Of a DNA stretch of 7,035 bases, positions 6,176 through 7,035 are shown in pieces. The DNA is from Candidatus Roizmanbacteria bacterium CG22_combo_CG10-13_8_21_14_all_34_12 (GTDB lineage Bacteria > Patescibacteriota > Microgenomatia > UBA1406 > GWC2-37-13): assembly GCA_002786595.1 (NCBI GenBank), contig PCTC01000042.1:213-7247 (forward strand), in the 5' to 3' direction. Both the position numbers and the translations under genes were made by a program. The notes below the pieces were generated by a model, which made no database searches, was not told the origin of the DNA, and was given only the letters and a program-made list of their open reading frames with translations. The number at the start of each line of letters is the position of its first letter. Position 1 is the stretch's first letter.

Positions 6176-7034
6176 AGGTTTTAATTAGATATCGGTCACC
6201 CTTAATTTTACCAATTAAATAAGCAATAAGGGCTTTAAATTTTAAAATGATACGAAGTAAAAATATATGAAAAATTGAGTAGTGTTTTTTATAGAAGAAT
6301 AAAAAACCCTGAAAGACTTGAAGAATAGGGTAAGTTCTTCCGTTAGACGAAGCTGAACCCAAATGAATAATCTGTGATTTCGGATAAAAGTATGTATTTA
6401 GCCCTAATTTTTTGGCACGATATAGCAAATCAACTTCTTCCATGTACATAAAAATATTTTTATCAAAACCACCTAATCTTTCATAAATTTCTTTTTTTGT
6501 TAAAATACATGCCCCGGTTATCCAATCAACCCTTTTAAACTTATTCGGCGAAGATCTAGTCAAACCCCAATAATCGCCTTTGAGAAGAAGAGTTGCAAAG
6601 ACAACCGGTAAAGTAAAAAATCGGCAGGCAGACGGTTGAGGGGTAAGATCCCGATTAAGAAGCTTAGCTCCTAAAAAATGAACCTGTTTCTCATTAGTAA
6701 TGTAAAAATTAAAGAGCTTTTCTATTGCACGGTTTAAGACAATCACATCCGTGTTCAAAAGCAGGATATATTTTCCAGATGCTCTCTTAACTCCGAAATT
6801 ATTTCCTCTGCCAAAGCCTAAATTAGTTCCTGTTTGGAAATAAATTACATGACTATTTTTATCTAGGGTTATTTTTTGAAGCGCTTGAGCCGAGCCATCA
6901 ACAGAATTATTATCAACAACAATAATTTCATACTTTATTTTTGTATTTGTCAGTGATCTGTTTATTGATTCTATACAATCTTCAGTGATTTTTTTTGTAT
7001 TGTAGGAAACGATAACAACAGATAAATCTACAGT
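6150..7034 (-). CDS. Family 2 (GT-A) glycosyltransferase, rhamnosyltransferase-like (5' end outside window)
   Basis: The frame is open from the right window edge to TAA at 6150-6152, giving 294 visible residues. Only a few N-terminal residues should be missing, because LSVVIVSYN (visible residues 4-12) is the normal opening strand of a GT2 enzyme. EIIVVDNNSVDGS (36-48) forms the nucleotide-binding part. NLGFGRGNNFGVKRASGKYI (71-90) leads into LLLNTDVIV (91-99), with D96 in the metal-binding DXD-like position. WITGACILTKKE (171-182) and LGGFDKNIFMYMEEVDLLYR (187-206) are the acceptor and catalytic-base region of WbbL-type and rhamnosyl-like GT2 proteins. The usual 'EDVD' appears here as EEVD. 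A basic, amphipathic to hydrophobic tail (about 252-276) probably attaches it to the inner membrane surface. It likely adds a sugar to a lipid-linked glycan; the sugar is unknown. A TTG at 6758 could look like a start, but it lies inside the core fold, so the true start is upstream of the window. Confidence 0.9.
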   Translation of the reverse strand, partial: TVDLSVVIVSYNTKKITEDCIESINRSLTNTKIKYEIIVVDNNSVDGSAQALQKITLDKNSHVIYFQTGTNLGFGRGNNFGVKRASGKYILLLNTDVIVLNRAIEKLFNFYITNEKQVHFLGAKLLNRDLTPQPSACRFFTLPVVFATLLLKGDYWGLTRSSPNKFKRVDWITGACILTKKEIYERLGGFDKNIFMYMEEVDLLYRAKKLGLNTYFYPKSQIIHLGSASSNGRTYPILQVFQGFLFFYKKHYSIFHIFLLRIILKFKALIAYLIGKIKGDRYLIKTYEQAFKLV

Positions 7035-7035
7035 T

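Noticed and set aside
6150..6758. A shorter 202-residue GT2 gene starting at TTG 6758
   Set aside because: The same frame stays open to the window edge, and the 92 codons before it encode the GT2 nucleotide-binding motifs, so the true start is outside the window.

Overview
The window lies entirely inside one tightly packed, minus-strand cluster of cell-surface glycan genes. Read in the direction of transcription (7035 down to 1) it holds: a family 2 glycosyltransferase (cut by the right window edge), a Wzy/WaaL-type O-antigen ligase or polymerase membrane protein, a polytopic GT39/ArnT-like membrane glycosyltransferase, a family 4 glycosyltransferase, and a long protein that joins a complete GT4 glycosyltransferase to a FemAB-type aminoacyltransferase (cut by the left edge). 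The first four genes overlap one another by 26, 14 and 4 bp, and the last is separated by only 7 bp, so there is no intergenic stretch, no RNA gene and no promoter or terminator that I can support. This looks like the middle of a single transcript whose promoter and terminator lie outside the window.

The organism is probably a small-genome, AT-rich bacterium of the Candidate Phyla Radiation (Patescibacteria, Microgenomates-like). This is an inference from the base composition, the nose-to-tail gene packing, the absence of clear Shine-Dalgarno sequences, and the style of the ligase, GT39 and FemAB proteins. TGA ends two of the genes and does not occur inside any of the frames, so the standard bacterial code is used, not the UGA-glycine code of Gracilibacteria and Absconditabacteria.

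Together the genes fit assembly and export of a lipid-linked surface polysaccharide. The GT2 and GT4 enzymes would build the glycan on the cytoplasmic face. The GT39-type enzyme would add a sugar from a polyprenyl-linked donor on the outer face. The ligase/polymerase would polymerise the glycan or transfer it to its acceptor. The FemAB half would supply an aminoacyl-tRNA-dependent step, either on a peptidoglycan precursor or, more speculatively, on the glycan itself.

The least expected feature is a set of five unrelated short repeat tracts, all inside coding sequence and all kept in frame. Four are in the GT4-FemAB fusion gene: an 8-bp repeat, a 21-bp-spaced direct repeat, a double palindrome sitting exactly at the domain junction, and a 7-bp repeat in the linker between the GT4 lobes. 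One is a 7-bp repeat in the GT39 gene. Because 7 and 8 are not multiples of 3, gain or loss of a single unit would frameshift these glycan genes. The tracts are therefore candidates either for phase-variable switches or for relics of a short-repeat insertion process.
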